Source: Quercus robur (lineage: Eukaryota > Streptophyta > Magnoliopsida > Fagales > Fagaceae). From it: a stretch of DNA of 64,000 bases. Shown here one piece after another: positions 46,993 to 60,192 of this stretch. A model generated the notes under the pieces. That model was given only the letters and a program-made list of their open reading frames with translations, was not told the DNA's origin and did not search any database. Position numbers and translations under genes: made by a program. Within the stretch, counting starts at the first letter, position 1. Each line of letters begins with the position of its first letter. Location: contig NC_065542.1 in the NCBI RefSeq assembly GCF_932294415.1, forward strand, positions 265,501-329,500, read 5' to 3'.

Positions 46993-49900
46993 TCAACGCA
47001 CACCAAATGTCAAAGTCGTGTTAGAGGCAACTCCAGGACCATTAGTTTCTACTGCTTTGTCCCTGCAAGATGTGCTGGGTAACACAGCATCTTTAGTTTC
47101 AAGGTTAGAATCAGAGTCCTTTTCAGATTCTTTGCTGTATAATTTAAAGCATCTCATACAAATAAACTTTTTTGGGATCTCTTCAAAACTTTCAATCCCA
47201 GCACACCTTGTGTGCTGCCAAACACCACATGTGTCACAAGCCAACATTCTCTCACCATCATCATCCTTAGCCCCACAGGTGCAATCAACTGTCCAGCTCT
47301 CCATTCCCCTCTCCATCCGGAAACGGCTTAGCCCATGTTTGGCAGGGCATCTTCCTTGAACTCGAATTGATGCACCATATCCGACCAAAAATTTCATTGT
47401 AATTGAATTATCTAAAGATCCAAACTCCGGCAATTCCTCCACCCGAAACCTTTTAAACATGGCATATACCTCTTGAAAGGTTTTCGTTGCTTCACTCTTA
47501 AGATCAGCAACTGTGGCATTCAGGGGCAAGACAACTAGCTCTGGGGGTACAGCTATGTCATCTTTAGGCTTATCTGAGAACTCAACATAACACCAGAGTT
47601 GTATAGACAAAGGGTTTGTTAATGCCATTCTATCAGGCTCATAGTCCTTCATAAATTGCTTGCAGTCAAGAAGCTTAGTTGCAGAGTCAATAAGATGTTC
47701 CCGCATTTCTGGTGGTCTAAAGTTGACCATGGTTTCAGGGTGTAGAAGTGAATCATAAAGAAGCTTGAGATCACAAACAATTTGCTCTTTTGATGGGTAG
47801 TTTGAATTTAAATCAAATCTGCCGTGGACAATACTCAAAGGCTCAAGCCTGTTTATCAAATGTTAAGTCAGAAGAAAATCAGTTCCATGTACACACACAC
47901 CAAAAAAAAAGCCAACAAAAGCAGCTCAAACCAAAAAATCTTTGTCCTCTTACCTGAATTCCACTGCACTGGAAATGGGATTGTACCAGGAACGAACCAC
48001 CAATCCATTGGCTGCCACCTTGCCTCCCAAGTGCTTAAGGCTGTAATCAAGAAGTTCCCGAGATGCTGTCTTGCACATTGCACCCTTAAGGGCACGCCTT
48101 GTCACCCAGCTGGCTTCACCAGCTGCTGCAAGTAGCACCTTCATCATAGCTTGTTGCACGCACTCAACATCATTCCTTGTCCATGCACACAAGACATTAG
48201 AGGTGCTGAGTTCGGGCTTCTTAGATGTAGTGGGCACCAATGGCTTACATGCTTTATGGATCATACTTAATAAAAAGGAGAAAAGATCCTTGATTGTTTC
48301 AAATTCAGTGTCTGATAGAGACTGGTAAAAAGCAATGACAGCCTGCACACGAGTTCGGGGTCCTCTCCCCTGGAATAGAAATGGGGATAGGGGCATGCTG
48401 GATATTGTATCTACTGCTTTCTGGTAAGCTTCCTGCGTGAGAGCATAGCTTCCTGCACCAAATTTGTAACCCCATTCACCATACCATGAATGACCTTTGG
48501 TGATTGAATGAAGTAATCGATACTCCATCCCATATTTTTTTGATACATCCATCACGCTAACCTTCCTGATCAAACAAATGAAAGTTCAATGACGCTAATC
48601 AGTCAAAAGCAAATCATGCAATAATTACATGGGAAAGAGGAGACTGTAATGGGAAGAAAAAAGGGAGAAACATGTTGCTCTGTTATTTGAGGTAGCGTGT
48701 TTTGTGTATGTGTTCAATTTGTCAATTTTGTTTTTGGTTTGTGACTCAGGTAAGGGAGAACTATTACACAGATATGTGAATCATGTAGAGGATTGAAAAG
48801 AGGCAGAACTTAGAATCAAATAGAAATCTGATGGCACAGAGTTATGGTGCTGAAAAGAAAATATGCAACAAGGTCCAGAATATTGAGCACACTATACGAA
48901 ATTGGAAGCACCTTGTTAAAAAAAAAAAAGAAGTCCTTTTATCTTAGGTCTAGAGCAGAGTGTCAGCATATGAGTTTAATTTGAGTTCCATATGATGTAA
49001 CAATAACTAAGAGTAGTGCCAATTTGGAGGCTCAAACAGTCTCTCGTTTTGTTTGTGATGGAAAATTGCAAATATAGTATAGATAGGAATATATGGAATG
49101 GGAGAGCAGACCTGACAGCGAGTGATGTAGAGAGCCTATCCCAGAAGTCCATAATGTGACGTCCGGAAAGAAAAAGGGAGCCGCCTTCTCTACCATTGAC
49201 GGTAAGAAGGTGGGCATAACCGTTGGAGTGAACAACAGCATGGAGGAGATGAGTGTGATCTTCAAATTGATTGTACGCCCAATCTTCCAAATCATCTGCC
49301 GTTATCACACAATTGCAACTTCTACACCTGTAAATGACGAGATAGATAGACAGACAGTAAGGGAGTGTGAGTGCTGAGTTACTATACTGACTCTCTGAGA
49401 AAGAGAGAGAGAGAGTGCAGGTAGGTACCTTGATTCGGAGAGATGGAGTTGAGCTCCGCAGCTTGAACAGGACTTGTTATGGTCTTGGCATCCATCATCC
49501 AATGACCCACACCCACTCTCTGCCCGTATTATCAAATGGTATCGCTTACGACACACCGGGTGTCCACTCCATCCTTTTTCATTTTTAAAATATATAATTT
49601 TTTTTTTTTTGGGTGTTAGTACATTGATTCTAACAACAATCCAATAATAATTCATTCTAGAAAAAAATTAAAAATTGAAAGAAATTACCAGCGACACAGC
49701 AATGATCACAGTAAACGGATCTGCGATTGCGAGATGATGATGATGATGATGATGATGATATGCGGGTAACATCCTCTTCGACCACGTAGAGGGAGAGCAT
49801 ATTATTAGTAGTGTGAGTGATACTGTGGGAGGTAACTCGTAACAGTAGCTGCCAAGTAAAGAGAGAGGGAAGTACGGCAGCGGAGTGCGAGAGCGTGAGG

Positions 49901-50061
49901 TGGGCGTGTTTCTCCAGAAAAGCTCTCATCTTTATTCTGAAGGGCTGCTCGGCCTCCTCGGTGGTGTTGGTAGTGGTGGGGAAGGTATGGAAGTCGTAGA
50001 GATCGGCAAAGATCCTCCTCTTCATCCTCTTCATCGGCCTCTCGTTCACTACCATCGTCAC
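46993..50061 (-). CDS. PHD-finger protein (At1g33420-like, MS1/MMD1 family)
   Basis: Exons: 49689-50061, 49429-49573, 49112-49327, 47954-48565, 46993-47848; phases agree and give 733 residues. Members of this family (MS1, MMD1/DUET) are nuclear chromatin-associated regulators known mainly from pollen and meiosis; the role of the At1g33420 type is less clear to me. Seen: MKRMKRRIFADLYDFHTFP at the N terminus; a Cys-rich segment (VYCDHCC, GWSGHPVCRKRYH, CSSCGAQLHLSESRCRSCNC) at about 113-180; the WDRL/VSVMDVSKKYGMEYRLLH region; LLDYSLKHLGGKVAANGLVVRSWYNP; and a C4HC3 PHD finger at about 625-680 (CTCGAKDDDGERMLACDTCG, WQHTRCAG, FICMRC). A run of nine Ser comes from a (GAT)n-like repeat at 49735-49760. 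At1g33420 neighbours a galactosyltransferase gene, as here. Confidence 0.92.
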
Positions 50062-51250
50062 TAACTTACCAGATCTGCCACCAACAACAACAACAACAAC
50101 AAAAAGAGGAGAGATTTTAACAATAAACAGTCCTATAATAATAATAATAAGTGATGAATGAGTATGAGTCTGTGTGTTTTTGTCCGACTGAGTGGGTGGG
50201 GCTGTTTTATGTTTTGTTTTATTATTTGGGGCTTCGTTCCTTCTTCTTCCTTTTTGCTCAAATTTGGGGCTTCGTTTCGCTTCGGGGTGGGCGCTATATT
50301 TTTATTTTTATTTTTATATATACGGAAAAATTAATATGGGCAATAATGGCGGGTCGCTTCTCTCTCTTCTTTTCAATTTTAATTTTGCTGATTCTTTTCT
50401 TTTACATTATAGTTTTGTATCTTTCTGTCTTCCTTTTTTGACTACTATTATTATTGTGCTGCTGGGTCTCCATCTCGGGTCAATTACGTCTTTTTACACT
50501 ACAGTTTTCTCTATCCTCTCCTTATCCTATCATATATTATATCCGATCCAAATTCCACTTTTCTCCGTCTTTTTTTTCCCGCTTTTTAACACTGCATAAA
50601 ACTCTGCATTTCTTCGGCTGTCACATTTTATTCACAATTCTAATATACCTAAATTTATCATTTTTTTCTCCACTATTCACATTAGAGTTGTATTATTAAT
50701 TGTCTTTACAAACTTTCTCAAAACTATAAAGTCTGCTACGATGTCTAAATCAAACTAGGATTATAATTAAACCATAAAAGCAAGACTTAAGTACAGTATT
50801 CAAAATGTTGTTTTTTAAATTTCACTTTTAAAATTATGTTATGTGGATTTTTTTTCATAGGATGAAAGTGTATTTTTTAGTTAAGTAGTCACATGGTTGG
50901 ATCTTAAAAGACGAACCTAAGAAACAACACTTAAAATATTGTGCCTAAGTTTTATCTAAACCATAAATACAATATTCAAGTGATACTTCAAAAGTAATGA
51001 CATATTTTGTATTATCTTATATTTGTGGTTTAAACTTCGAACCCACTTCCGCTTTCCCCACTTTTTACCTATCTCAAAATAATAATAATAAATCATAATC
51101 CAACTATCGTCTCATTTCTCAAGTTTTATAGCTCGACATTATTACTTAATCTTCCAGCAGAAGATAACCAAGATATGAATCCTCCCCCATTTGTTCTAGC
51201 AATTCAATTATCCAAACAAAAAAAAAAAAAAAAACTATGGGCCCATTTTC

Positions 51251-51285
<35 letters not shown>

Positions 51286-52811
51286 GTGTTTGTTTGGTTA
51301 GACTTTGAGCTCAAAATACAAATAGCTAGATATCCTATAACCCCAAATTGTGCAAATTTAATAAGATTAGATTGTGCGGGTGTGTGTTGAGTCCAATATC
51401 AAGGTATTTACTAAGTAGATATTGGATTATAAGTGATTATAAGGAGGTCAATGAGTTTGTCTCTGAATTACAAAGAGGACAATTTGATTCAGATCAATTA
51501 ATGGACCTACTAGTTTGATCCTTGATTGAAAAAAAGGTTTGCAGCAATTCACCAAAGATGCATCTTAAGCCTCTCATGAATGTCAATCTTTTAGATTATG
51601 CTTCTAATAGAATCAACAGTGTTCACATTTTTGACTTCCTACTATAAGTTGATATGTTGACATGATTGAAAACTTCCCATTTTTCAAATTAATCCGGGTC
51701 TAATTGTCCTCTTGTTTGAAGGACTAGATAGGTAGATTCTTGATAGCAACAATGGTCCCTTTTAAAACATTAATTCTTCAAATAATAATTTATAAGAACA
51801 TTTTGTTATAGTAACTGGGTCTAGATTTATTAAAATTCTTCAAGTTACTTCCCCATCAAATCCTTAGAATTCTGATTATCTAATTTGAAAAAGTGAATTG
51901 TACTTTGTCATATCATCCTAATTTGTCATATAATTAAATGTTAACGGGTGTTAAAATTCAATTAACTTATTTTAAAATTAATGTATAGACATTGTATTAA
52001 ACTAATCCCATAAATTCTAGAGGATACTACTCCCTGATACCCTCTTCTTCTTTTTTTCATTTAAAAAAAATAAAAATAAATGAAGCTAAGAACTTCATAT
52101 GGAAAATTGACTGGTCACAGCAGCAAGTCGCTATCCATTTGTCAAAAGACTCAAAACAGTTTTATGGTATTGGATAGGGGCAACTGAGTTTGGTGTTTCA
52201 ATTTATTGAATTGTTGGGTTGGGTTGGGTTTTAAGCATTGACTTTGTAGACAAAAGAGAAAAACAGCTCAAAAATATTAAAAACTAAAAAGGACACTGTC
52301 CACGTGAGTTGGATTTTCCCTCCAAATCCAATTAACGCGGGAGGGAGGGAAGGCAGTTTTTGAACGACAAAATTACAAATTTAAGGTGGGAGCCTCAACG
52401 GAAACTCTCTTAAAGATTTTTTTTTAAAAAGAAAAAAAAAACCTGCAAAATATTTGAGGTTGGATAGTTGAGCAAATAGGTAGTTCTGTAATTAGAAAAT
52501 GTTGGATTTAAATATAATATATAAGCAAATAAATTAAATAATTTGTATCATCACATCACTTTTTTTTTTCTATTATTTATTGTCACAGTGTTGTGGTACA
52601 AAAGCTGAATCCATAAACTTTCTATAATATATTTTTCTAAATTTTGAATATTAATTTTTTTTTTAGTTTAAATTTTTGTAAAAATCAATGTTTAATTGTT
52701 TAAACATAACATGGAATATCTAATTGGAGGGAAACTATTGTGGTGAAAGTTTTCAAAGGTGTTAATATTATGATAAATAAATACACCATTTTCTTTTGTT
52801 TATAAACTATA
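50062..52811. other. AT-rich intergenic region upstream of the PHD gene
   Basis: Promoter region of the PHD gene followed by 2.7 kb without a supported gene. It contains a (CT)n run at about 51255-51282 and a TTGGG tandem at about 52216-52232. Short pieces near 51460-51720 look like decayed repeat DNA. Confidence 0.4.
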
Positions 52812-52925
52812 GCATAATCTTGTAGCTTAATTGGATAGTATATTTTGGTGTTTCAAATTGAGATATCTAGAATTCAAATCCTCTTATTCCAACTATCGAT
52901 TTATTCTCAAAAAAAAAAAAAAAAA
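52812..52925 (+). mobile_element. tRNA-derived SINE with 7-bp target duplication
   Basis: It contains an A-box-like TAGCTTAATTGGATAGT, a B-box-like GAATTCAAATCCTC about 55 bp later, and an A-run of roughly 19. AACTATA flanks both sides (52805-52811 and 52926-52932). The tRNA-like promoter layout makes it a SINE; the family is not named. Confidence 0.7.
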
Positions 52926-52932
52926 AACTATA

Positions 52933-53575
52933 TATTTATCTATATGCCATCATTCATGACTAGTAAGTAGTAATGACATTTGCATTGATCATGAATCTCT
53001 TATTTTATGCTATGAACATTCAATTAATTTGAGAAAGGAGTCCCCGCCCATTTTAGAAGTCGAACAGGTTAATTTTTTTTTTTTGGTAATCAAAAGGTAA
53101 TTTAGTTTTCCAAATTCCAACTATTAGTTCAATTTAATGAATTAACAATTAATTTTGTTAATTTTGTTCTTAAGCCTCCAAAATCAAGTCACTTCACCTT
53201 TTGGTTGGTTCCTCGACTTTCAATGATGAAATTTATTTGATTTTGATAGTTGAGAAGCTAAATTATCATAATTGAAGAATGAAATTGACATATAAAAATT
53301 GATAAGATCAAATTGAAATTTACTAGTAAGAGAACCAAACTATATATTATAAGCATGAATCCTTAAGTTTTGTTTAAAGTAATAGTAATATTCAGGCTTA
53401 TCCTCCACAAAATTAGCACAAAGGCATGACCCTCAAACTTATTCCATTATAACAGAAAAGATAATTGATAAAAAAAAAAAAAAAAAGAAGGCGTAGATGT
53501 AACCTTTACTAAACTAGTAGTCTAGTAAGACAGAATAACAAAGAAAGGGTTTAGTGTCTTCTCTCTCTCTCTCGC
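52933..53575. other. Intergenic, downstream of the galactosyltransferase gene
   Basis: AT-rich. A degenerate repeat with opposed phrases (TCCTCGACTTTCAATGATGA, GAGAACCAAACTATATA) lies at about 53080-53340. No gene seen. Confidence 0.35.
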
Positions 53576-56159
53576 TCAAAGATCAACGTTCCAAATAGCA
53601 CCATCTCCTTCTCCACATGAGTTATGCACATCTTTCATCCTTTCCACTGATTTGCAAATTCCACTGCATTTCCAATCGAATGATGCCGCGCATATATTCC
53701 CCATTCGTACCTTCCATTCGCAATCTATCACACCGAACCAACACCCATAAAATTAATAAAGAGACGTGAATTGATACCTTTTTCATCGTAAAAACATATT
53801 TGATCATACACCCTCACTAACAAGGCCCATTAAGACAATAATTACGTACCTGGAGGTGTCCCACAGCACATGGAATGCTCATCTACGTGTTCAACTTCCA
53901 ATCCGATGAACCAGGAGCCCAGTGACACGTCCTCATTTGCGTATCTATGCAATATGGGCCTGCCCCAAATTTTAAATTTTGTTTGTTTAACCATTGCCAA
54001 AACCCTTTATAAAATAAATAAATAAAGAAGGCAATGGTAAGATTGTGGACTCACAAGTTGATTGAGATGTAGGCAGCAAGGTCTTTGGAGATGGCATAGA
54101 TTTGTCCAGTGGCATGCCTGAAATACTTGTTCCCTTCTTCCCCGAATTTCCAGTACTCTGGCTCGTGATATCTCACACCCCTACCACACCATACAATCTC
54201 ACTTTTAACTCTTATTTCATTTTACTTCTCTAGAAACTCATTAGAGTGTCAATTTGTTTTCAACACGAAATCATGCTTTCATGTTTGTACAAGAACATAG
54301 CTTATGCATCATCATCGCATATAAAATAAAAGACAATTATTATGATTTTACAACTCCACTAAAAATATATTAAATTATAATTATAAGTATATAAGTTATT
54401 AAGTATCTTTAGGACATTCATTAAAGAGAATAAAATGAATTATAACTATATTGAGAAATAGTAAAACTCACGAAAGCTAATAAAAAATAAAAATTGATTC
54501 CATTGCATTGAGAATCCCACCTTAACAATTGCTTTTAGGCCATTGGATGAGACTTAAGAGCACTATTATAACTAATGGGACTCCTAATAGAAAACAAAAA
54601 GTTGAATGTTTTTGATAAATAGACTTACTTTTGAGATAGAACTGGGCCGGACTTCATACACCCAATATAAATTCTGGGCTTCGATCGGTACCTTGCGAGT
54701 GTACTCATTAGCATACCTACAAAAGCACATTAATTCCACATTTGTGGCTGCAATAAATTCATGTTCCTGATAATTAATTAAGTAGTAGTAGTAGTAGAAG
54801 AAGAAGAAGAAGAAGCCAACCCAAATTGACATGGACGTCATCGTCCACCTTCACGTAGAAATCAGCATCCCAGATAGAGACAGCTGTGGAAAAATACAAG
54901 CGGGTCTTGGTAGATAGCTCATGGTAGCCCTCAACATGCTTGAGCCTAAGGAAATCCTTATGCTCAGCCTCTTCTGCATCGATTGCTCTATCAAGAACCC
55001 CACCTGGGGTGGCGCTGTGTCCAATCACGAAACGTACAACAACCCCTTTGTCCTTCTCCAATTTTTTCAGTTTGGCTCCTGCAGTAATAATAATGCATAT
55101 GTTATATATTTAACCAAACATCAAATAGAAGTCTATATATATCTATTTATTCATTTCTTATGTAGCAAAAAAATATATGATTACATTCATTACAACTTAA
55201 TTTGTATAAAAAGCAGTATTAGTTACTATACAATTAATTCAATTTCTTATATATAAGAAACATGCCATTGGATCTGTAAGGAAGGATGTACCTAATAAGC
55301 TTTAATTTGTCCGTTTCAAAATTAGTTAGAGATACAGAGATTAATAGGCAGATCGAGAGGAAATAAATAAATTACCCCTAGGCATCCATGTTTCTCGAAC
55401 TGAGTCTCGGCGTTTCTTGCTACTAAAAGCTGTATTAATTCCAACGACAACAAAAGCCTTTTGTAGATTCTGATTAGATTTTCTTTCTATTGGAACTTGT
55501 CCGTTGGTTTGCCTTGTACGGGCTACGGCTAATTCCATTTCCAATGTTGAAATTGTTTTATCCAGTGACCTAACATGATGCACACATAATTAAGATGCCC
55601 CCAAAATTTAATCCAAAAAAGCACATTAATTTGCACAAGAAGAAGGTAATTGAACATACTGGATGGCTTGATGGGTCTTTGCCACTTCTCCCATAATATC
55701 TCCAGATTTTCCTTCAACCAATTTCTGATTTAAGTAACATTAGGAATATGAGAGATCTAATATACAAAATAAACATGAAAACAAACAAGATGACTAGAAA
55801 ACCACATGAATAGTCAGCTTGATCATCAAACAAGGCGTGTAAATTTATTAGCCTGTTATGTCAAATTGATTTAAAAGTTGAATCATCAAATTAAACTTGG
55901 ACTAGTTACTAACGCAAATGGACTGAAATTGCTTGAATTGATGAGATGGTATTTGAAGAAGCAATAAGCTTACCCGCTTATGATCACAATCTTGTGTCAC
56001 TGACTCGAGCTGTGGGATGATGGATATCTGAGGTTGAGAATGGTCATGAATACTACTCCATGTCCATGTCCGACTAGTAAAGAGTGAACCCGCCAGAAAG
56101 CTGGCAATACATATTACAAGAATGGTTCTTCCTGAAACTGGTTTGCCCCTCATTTTCAT
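53576..56159 (-). CDS. Beta-1,3-galactosyltransferase, GT31 family (At1g33430/KNS4-like)
   Basis: A Golgi type II membrane enzyme family that adds beta-1,3-linked galactose, for example to arabinogalactan proteins. Eight exons: 55974-56159, 55660-55724, 55376-55569, 54821-55078, 54629-54716, 54055-54180, 53850-53944, 53576-53724; all phases fit and give 386 residues. The membrane anchor is at about residues 11-27 ([16 protein letters not shown]). A stem with DUF4094-like sequence follows ([18 protein letters not shown]). The galactosyltransferase domain includes [32 protein letters not shown], the metal-binding DDD in [43 protein letters not shown], and [20 protein letters not shown]. The start is the first ATG ([10 protein letters not shown]). 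Its Arabidopsis counterpart acts in pollen exine formation, and it lies next to the PHD gene as in Arabidopsis. Confidence 0.92.
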
Positions 56160-56847
56160 GGACTCTTTTGTCAAACGCCACAAATACAATCCCGCAACCA
56201 CGCCTTCCTTTGGTTAAGATTCAAATAAATGCATCCTGTAGAGCAAAGTTAAGCAAATATATTATGCTGCCAAAATTGAATGCTAGCTTAGGATAAACTA
56301 AAAACGAAAACATTAATTATGAGAACAATTTTTTATTTTCTTTCTAGAAGAAAAGTATATACAAAGTTGCTATTTATAAACATCAACATCAAGAATGAAA
56401 AATCGGCTTTTGTGTTTGATTTTGGTCAGTAGGCAAAGCAGCTAACGAAAATACCTTAAGAAGGGCTGTATGATTGCGGGATGAGGGCGAATAGTTATTA
56501 ATGCAGAATGATAATATAGGTAGGGTAAAGGGGTGAATATATTTTCTTAAAAAGGAATATCTGTCTATCTCGATCTATAAACTATAGAGTGTAGTTAGAT
56601 GGAAGGATTTGATTTGCTAGGTATGGGATGGCAGTTAAATCATGTGGTTTTCATGCCTTAACAAACTGTCTCATAACGGAAATGAACTCTCCTCTCTTTG
56701 TGTGAGAATCCTTTTTCTCTTCACTACCAGTACCACTTGCGTCTATCACCTAAATTTTCTACATAGAATACCCTGATTTGTGTGTATACACGTAATAAGA
56801 GAGAGTTTTAAGTTTTAACACCACATGTTATGTTTGCAAGCAAGTTA

Positions 56848-56880
<33 letters not shown>

Positions 56881-57268
56881 TCAAAAGTAGTTCAACTTCT
56901 TAATTGATTGGGACAATGGACATACATAGGCCTTAATTTTTGCTGTTTAGAGTCCCTCTGTCGGAGCACACATTCTAATCATGCTTCACACTTCTCCCTA
57001 ACCATAAAATCACTAGTCAACAATTCCAAATTATGGTGCAAATATCTCAATTTTATTTACTTTTTCAATTTTTGTTTCATAAAAATCTGCTTTCAAATTT
57101 TTAAGTATCCTCATGACCTTTGGCCATGTTACACTTTCGACAATATCATCCTACTTGTTTATCAAAAAGATAATATCATGCCACTTCTAATGGTTCTTGC
57201 CAGCTTCTATTGGTGGGCAATTGACCGGAGTAACATGCCTGAGATGTATTACTTGATGTTTAAGTTTG

Positions 57269-57308
<40 letters not shown>
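56160..57308. other. Promoter side of the galactosyltransferase gene and AT-rich flank
   Basis: No supported gene. (TA)n runs lie at 56855-56879 and 57274-57308; the second is the insertion target of the LTR element. The open frame at 56908-57396 runs into the LTR and is chance. Confidence 0.45.
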
Positions 57309-57311
<3 letters not shown>

Positions 57312-57989
57312 GGGGCCCAAAATCTGCGGTCCCAGCCCACCTTGTATTAAGGGCCCAAAGCCCGGGCTGAGGAGCCCTACAACCAAGGACATATGATGAA
57401 AGTCCCTTAAAGGCCCAAGGATGTGGCCGAGGACGATCTCACGCTCAACACCTCACAAAACGCTTGAAGTAAAGGACAAACTCAATACAAGAGCATTACA
57501 AAGGAGAAAACTGCCCACACCGTAATGTGGAGCCCAGCACCTGACAAGCCCATACTCCGGACCTTGCTATTCAACTTTCCCCAACCACCCCCAACCACTC
57601 TGACGTATGGATTGACAGGACGAGTACTTACCCTAAAAAAGGAAAAACTGACACGTAGGTGAAGAACGGAAAGTAAATACTAGTATAAAAGGGAAGGAGA
57701 GCTGAGACAAAGGGGAGGAGGATCCTACAAAAAAGGGGAAGAATGGTGAGAATGCGATGCTCCTCGGACTAATTCCGAGGAGCCAAACCTTTCAAACTAC
57801 ATCAATGTAAGCCTTAGCTATACAGGCCAAACCTGCCTTCGTATGAGCTTCCATGAAAACCATGACCAAACCGCCGTCTAACGACCAAGGTCCAGCCTTT
57901 CTATCCCACTCTCTATGAATTATATTGTTCGGGCCTTTTACATACGAGCCCAACGTCATTCTTGGGCCGTTAAAAATTGTGTCCCTACA
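57309..57989 (+). repeat. 5' LTR of the 57.3-kb element
   Basis: 681 bp, with a TAGTATAAAAGGG promoter-like motif near 57680 and an inverted CTCCTCGGA...TCCGAGGAG pair around 57761-57783. The same termini occur in the 3' LTR. Confidence 0.9.
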
Positions 57990-58231
57990 ATTGGCGCCGT
58001 CTGTGGGAAGGCTTGCGCGTTGGCGCAGGTGGCGGTGGAGTCAAGTCTCTATCGATCAGAGGTCCGCAAAGTTTCCTCCATTTCCAGCGACATGCAGTTG
58101 TTGCTCCGACATAAACTTCCGCTAGAGGCTACGCCTTGTGGTGCCAATGGCACGGGCAGCTCTAGGGGCTTCCAACCTTAAGTTAACTCTCCCCACCTTG
58201 GTCGAGGGGCTAACCTTTAAAAGAAAAAATT

Positions 58232-58636
58232 ACAAGTTTTGGACAGAACCAAGGCCTTGTATGGTCCTCGGACTCAAGCCTATGGGAAAACCAACTACTT
58301 AAAAGAAAAAATACAAGTTTTAGACAGAACCAAGGCCTTGTATGGTCCTCGGACTCAAGCCTATGGGGAAACCAACTACTTAAAAGAAAAAATACAAGTT
58401 TTGGACAGAATCAAGGCCTTGTATGGTCCTCGGACTCAAGCCTATGGGGAAACCAGCTACTTAAAATAAAAAATACAAGTTTTGGACAGAACCAAGGCCT
58501 TGTATGGTCCTCGGACTCAAGCCTATGGGGAAACCAACTACTTAAAATAAAAAATACAAGTTTTGGACATAACCAAGGCCTTGTATGGTCCTCGGACTCA
58601 AGCCTATGGGGAAACCAACTACCTAGAAGAGACAAC
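58232..58636 (+). repeat. 81-bp tandem repeat, five units, inside the LTR element
   Basis: Unit starts at 58232, 58313, 58394, 58475 and 58556, each beginning ACAAGTTTTGGACA and containing GGCCTTGTATGGTCCTCGGA. A sixth, degenerate partial unit follows. The 81-bp period is a multiple of three. The same repeat family occurs in the element starting at 62543. Confidence 0.9.
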
Positions 58637-60192
58637 ATGGGGTTTGGACACAACCTGGACGTTATATGGCCCTTAGAATCTACCCCAGAGAAGAGTTCCC
58701 CATTGATAGTTGGGCTAATCCCTAAACTGTATGGATTCCCCAGTCTACCCTCGGATCCTCAATACCAACGGGATTGATGCAATATGGGGCAATATGTTGT
58801 CAAAAACACAGTCAAAGTCCCTCACTGCTCGGCTACCCTCTCGGATGAATTATTTAGAGTTCATCATTCTCGGACGGTCGCCTTGCATGCATTACGAAGC
58901 GCTCGGTCGTTATCTCGGTTAGTTTCAGGAGTTTAATCTACTGGGAATTACCATTATTATACTTGATAATGTCAGTAAGTTCAAACTAGTAGGAGTTTGT
59001 TTTCAAGGTTTTTTCCTACTCTAAGCATCATTAAAGGAAATTGCACATTTAATATTCATGCACAAAGTAGTTGTTGCAGAAAAGAAAAGTGTTTGAGAGT
59101 AAGCAAATCCATTTCTTATTAAGACAAAGGAACAGTACAACGTACAATGAAAGAGCTTAAATAAGCTCATACTGAAACTAACTACACAAGCGAAAAGAAA
59201 AGATACAAGGGAATGAAGGAAAATCCGAAGAAGAGATGCAAAGAAGAGACGTGTTGCCGCTCCGAGATTTTGTCTAAGGAAGCCATTCCTCAATACTTTT
59301 ACATGCCTATAACTCAGGCAGCAAAAGAGCCCAACTTGGGGCCTGCACCGTTGAAGAAAAGGTGCAGAGAGCCCGACTCCGGGCTAGCGCTGCTGAAGAA
59401 AAGGTGCAGGGAACCCAACTTGCGGCCAGCACAGTTGAAGAAAAGGTGCCGGGAGCCGGAAGTTGATGAGCCTCCACGTAATCATGCCTGCGATAAAGCA
59501 GACGGCGCTGATGACGGAAAATCTTGCTTCTGACGCACCAAGAATCTGGTGCAACCAGTACCTGCTTCGGATTTTGACTGAAAGAGGGAGAAGTACCATT
59601 TCCCCCTTGTCAAGACGGAGGATTGTTTTGAATCTGTGCCTCTCTTGTCCGGACCACATCACCTTGAGTATCGGAAGGATTCGGTGCCTCTGAAGTGGGT
59701 GAAGACCCTTCATCCCCACCCATGCCTCAAACATATTGCTCTGAGGCAGAACGGCACTGGAAATGGAGATCGTGGGTATGGAGGAAGGGTTATGATTCTG
59801 AAGGAAGCAGAAGGGTTTATATGCAAGGGGAGTGACCCCATATCCTATTTATACAGAGAGCAAACCGGTGGTATTTAATCCATGCAAGTTTCCAAGGAAT
59901 GTTACGGACAAGGCAGACTTGGCTCAATTTCCAACCTCATCCGCAGCTGTAGGATCTGAAGATCCTCGTGAAGGCGCGCCTCGAATACTGTAGCATCAAA
60001 GGACTCCGCGTGAGTGAATAAAGGAATGCCTCTTAATTTGGCACGTCTCACATGTAAGTGGGAAAACACAGATATTAGTAGAAGTGTAGAATTTGAGTGA
60101 GCCATGATGTGGGCCCTATCTCACCAAAACCCTCCTCACCAAAACCCTCCTCCCCAACAACAAGGCCGGGCAGTAGGATTTTGAGGGGTTAT

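Noticed and set aside
50151-50699. Overlapping hydrophobic plus-strand frames
   Set aside because: T-rich DNA gives Phe/Leu/Ile-rich frames by composition; no start context or domain support.
58239-58469. Open frame made of 27-residue repeats
   Set aside because: It arises because the 81-bp tandem unit is divisible by three; no independent sign of translation.
59213-59533. Open frame with three LKKRCREP repeats inside the LTR element
   Set aside because: No similarity to gag, pol or host proteins that I recognise; short and probably a by-product of local repeats, so kept as part of the element only.
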